The position numbers and the translations under genes were made by a program. The notes below the pieces were generated by a model that saw only the letters and a program-made list of their open reading frames with translations, searched no databases and had not been told where the DNA came from. 64,000 nucleotides of DNA from Maylandia zebra (Eukaryota > Chordata > Actinopteri > Cichliformes > Cichlidae), in contig NC_135167.1 of the NCBI RefSeq assembly GCF_041146795.1, forward strand, positions 31,948,954 to 32,012,953. Reading direction: 5' to 3'. Position 1 is the first letter of the stretch, and each line of letters starts with the position of its first letter. Shown one piece after another: positions 62,591 to 64,000 of the stretch.

Positions 62591-63062
62591 ATCTAAATTG
62601 CAGCTCATTTCTTTTCTCTTCTTCTTCCTTTTGTTGTCTTTTTTTGTCTGAAAAGCATCATCTCACACACGTTAAGACATGTAATGATGACCACTGGATC
62701 ACCATTGTGTGTCTGTGTGTGTGTCTCAAGCTACATTAAGATACACTAGTTAATAATAAAGTAGATAATTAAGGTTTTAAAGTCAAACAACAGATCAGAG
62801 AACAAAAAGTTAAAATAGCTCAAATTTGAATCTTCAGATTTTACATTTTAGGGTTTTTTTTAAAAACAGAATATATTTATTAGCCATTCACCAAATCACT
62901 AAACTTGGTGAAATGGCAAAGTGTGAGGAAAAAAGGTGCTAAAAATATTGCTTATGGAACATTATTGTTAGTTTAAATGACAACAAATGCATAAGCATTT
63001 AAAAGAGGCCCCACATATGAGCCCTAACAAAGTTCATTTAAATACTAGACTTCAAGCTAGAA

Positions 63063-63065
<3 letters not shown>

Positions 63066-63137
<72 letters not shown>
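63066..63137 (+). repeat. (GT)36 microsatellite
   Basis: 72 bp of uninterrupted GT dinucleotide. Frames translating to CVCVCV or HTHTHT over it are artefacts. Confidence 0.95.
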
Positions 63138-63138
<1 letters not shown>

Positions 63139-63599
63139 ATGGAAGAGTGTGTGTGTCCTTGAGATACCCACTCCAGCACACATACACACAGCTGCTTGTC
63201 CTTTCCTCTACCTTTGCATGTAAATCGTCCTGTTTGCATGCCCAGTAGTCTTCTCCCTCCCAGACCCAGACCTGTAGTCAAATAAAAGCCTCCACAACAA
63301 GCTGCTCTCTCCCATTAAAACAGATGGCTGAACACAAATTGACTCGCCGCCTGTATATTAACCATTGAACCACAGTTGCTTTAAAACGCATGTTCTTTAC
63401 TCAAAGTAAATGGGGAGGCTACTGCTGTCGGTCACAGGAATTTGCACTACTATTATTTTTTTGTTTGTTTTAATCGTCTTTCACAAAGCTGCTCAAGCGC
63501 CCATGCAAATAAGGCTGGCTGATAAAAGTGTCTGTTTACTGAGGCAAATGGGTAATCTTATCAATATTAAATGAGCCTTCTTTCTGAGCTCAGTGTATT

Positions 63600-64000
63600 T
63601 TGGTTCCTATGAAAAGACTCATCCCGAGATAAACTGAACTGTAAAACAATAGCTCCGTATAAAGAAGGTCACGATGTCAAAAGCAGATCCCCTCCCCATT
63701 TTTCTCAAGGTTCTTTCCAGGTTAGGTTTTTCCAGGTGCCTTAAAGAATTTGCCACAATTTTTTCTGCTGATTTATGCTGTCTTAGTTGCATATTCCTCT
63801 TCATATAATCCCAGACTGACTCCATGATGCTAAGATCAGGGCTCTGTGTCTACCATGCCATCTGTCGCAAGACTCCTTGTTCTTCTAGCTCAAAACAGTC
63901 TGTTATGAGGCTTTAAGTATGTTTGGTGCTGTTGTAATGCTGCACAATAAATGCTGGTCTGATCTGATGCATTGACTGATGTACACAGTCCTAAATATCT
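63600..64000 (-). mobile_element. Tc1-like transposase C-terminus, continuing past the window
   Basis: On the - strand the frame 63619-63825 contains MESVWDYMKRNMQLRQHKSA, the typical C-terminal motif around the last catalytic acid of Tc1 transposases. Similarity continues toward 64000 (caagactccttgttcttcta, ctgcacaataaatgctggtc). Stops between the pieces show it is inactive. Confidence 0.68.

Noticed and set aside
63063..63281. Frames of repeated CV or HT residues
   Set aside because: They are translations of the (GT)36 repeat and have no coding meaning. The same applies to 28219-28488 and 30790-31158.

Overview
The window is vertebrate nuclear DNA from a teleost fish, probably a percomorph and possibly a cichlid. 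The placement rests on the large introns, the fish-type Tc1/mariner, hAT, Ty3/gypsy and LINE debris, and the protein-level match of two genes to fish/vertebrate families. It is not prokaryotic. Most open frames in it are chance or transposon-derived.

The backbone is one gene, kcnq1 (voltage-gated potassium channel Kv7.1), on the + strand. I could place 16 coding exons from the ATG at 2778 to the stop at 54390. Every junction is GT-AG and in phase, giving a predicted 674-residue channel. One further 57-bp in-frame exon (44337-44393) is possible inside intron 10. About 4.8 kb past the kcnq1 stop, on the - strand, lies a two-exon CDK-inhibitor gene of the p27/p57 family. Its position next to kcnq1, converging on it, identifies it as cdkn1c. 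This is the same pairing and orientation as in the human 11p15.5 region.

The kcnq1 introns hold most of the accessory content. Intron 1 has a Tc1 remnant and a solo LTR (9779-13230, TSD GGTTG) that was itself hit by a complete hAT transposon (9999-12831, TSD TCTTGCAG) with an uninterrupted 613-residue transposase. Intron 2 has a truncated 5S rRNA copy, a Ty3/gypsy chromovirus-type element (15770-19768, TSD GTCAG) that is dead in pol, and a small spliced gene fragment resembling the C-terminal part of fish SAMD3-like proteins, preceded by two diverged copies of a GC-rich CCATTTT promoter-like block. Intron 5 has a Tc1 element split by a LINE with a 17-bp target duplication. Intron 6 begins with a decayed mariner-like element.

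Between kcnq1 and cdkn1c is a second solo LTR (56458-57068, TSD ATTTC). The rest is AT-rich intron or intergenic sequence with microsatellites, poly-G tracts and repeat tails. I see no CRISPR array, operon or prokaryote-like system. The most unusual items are the intact hAT, the cdkn1c reading-frame discontinuity, the extra kcnq1 exon and the nested SAMD3-like mini-gene.
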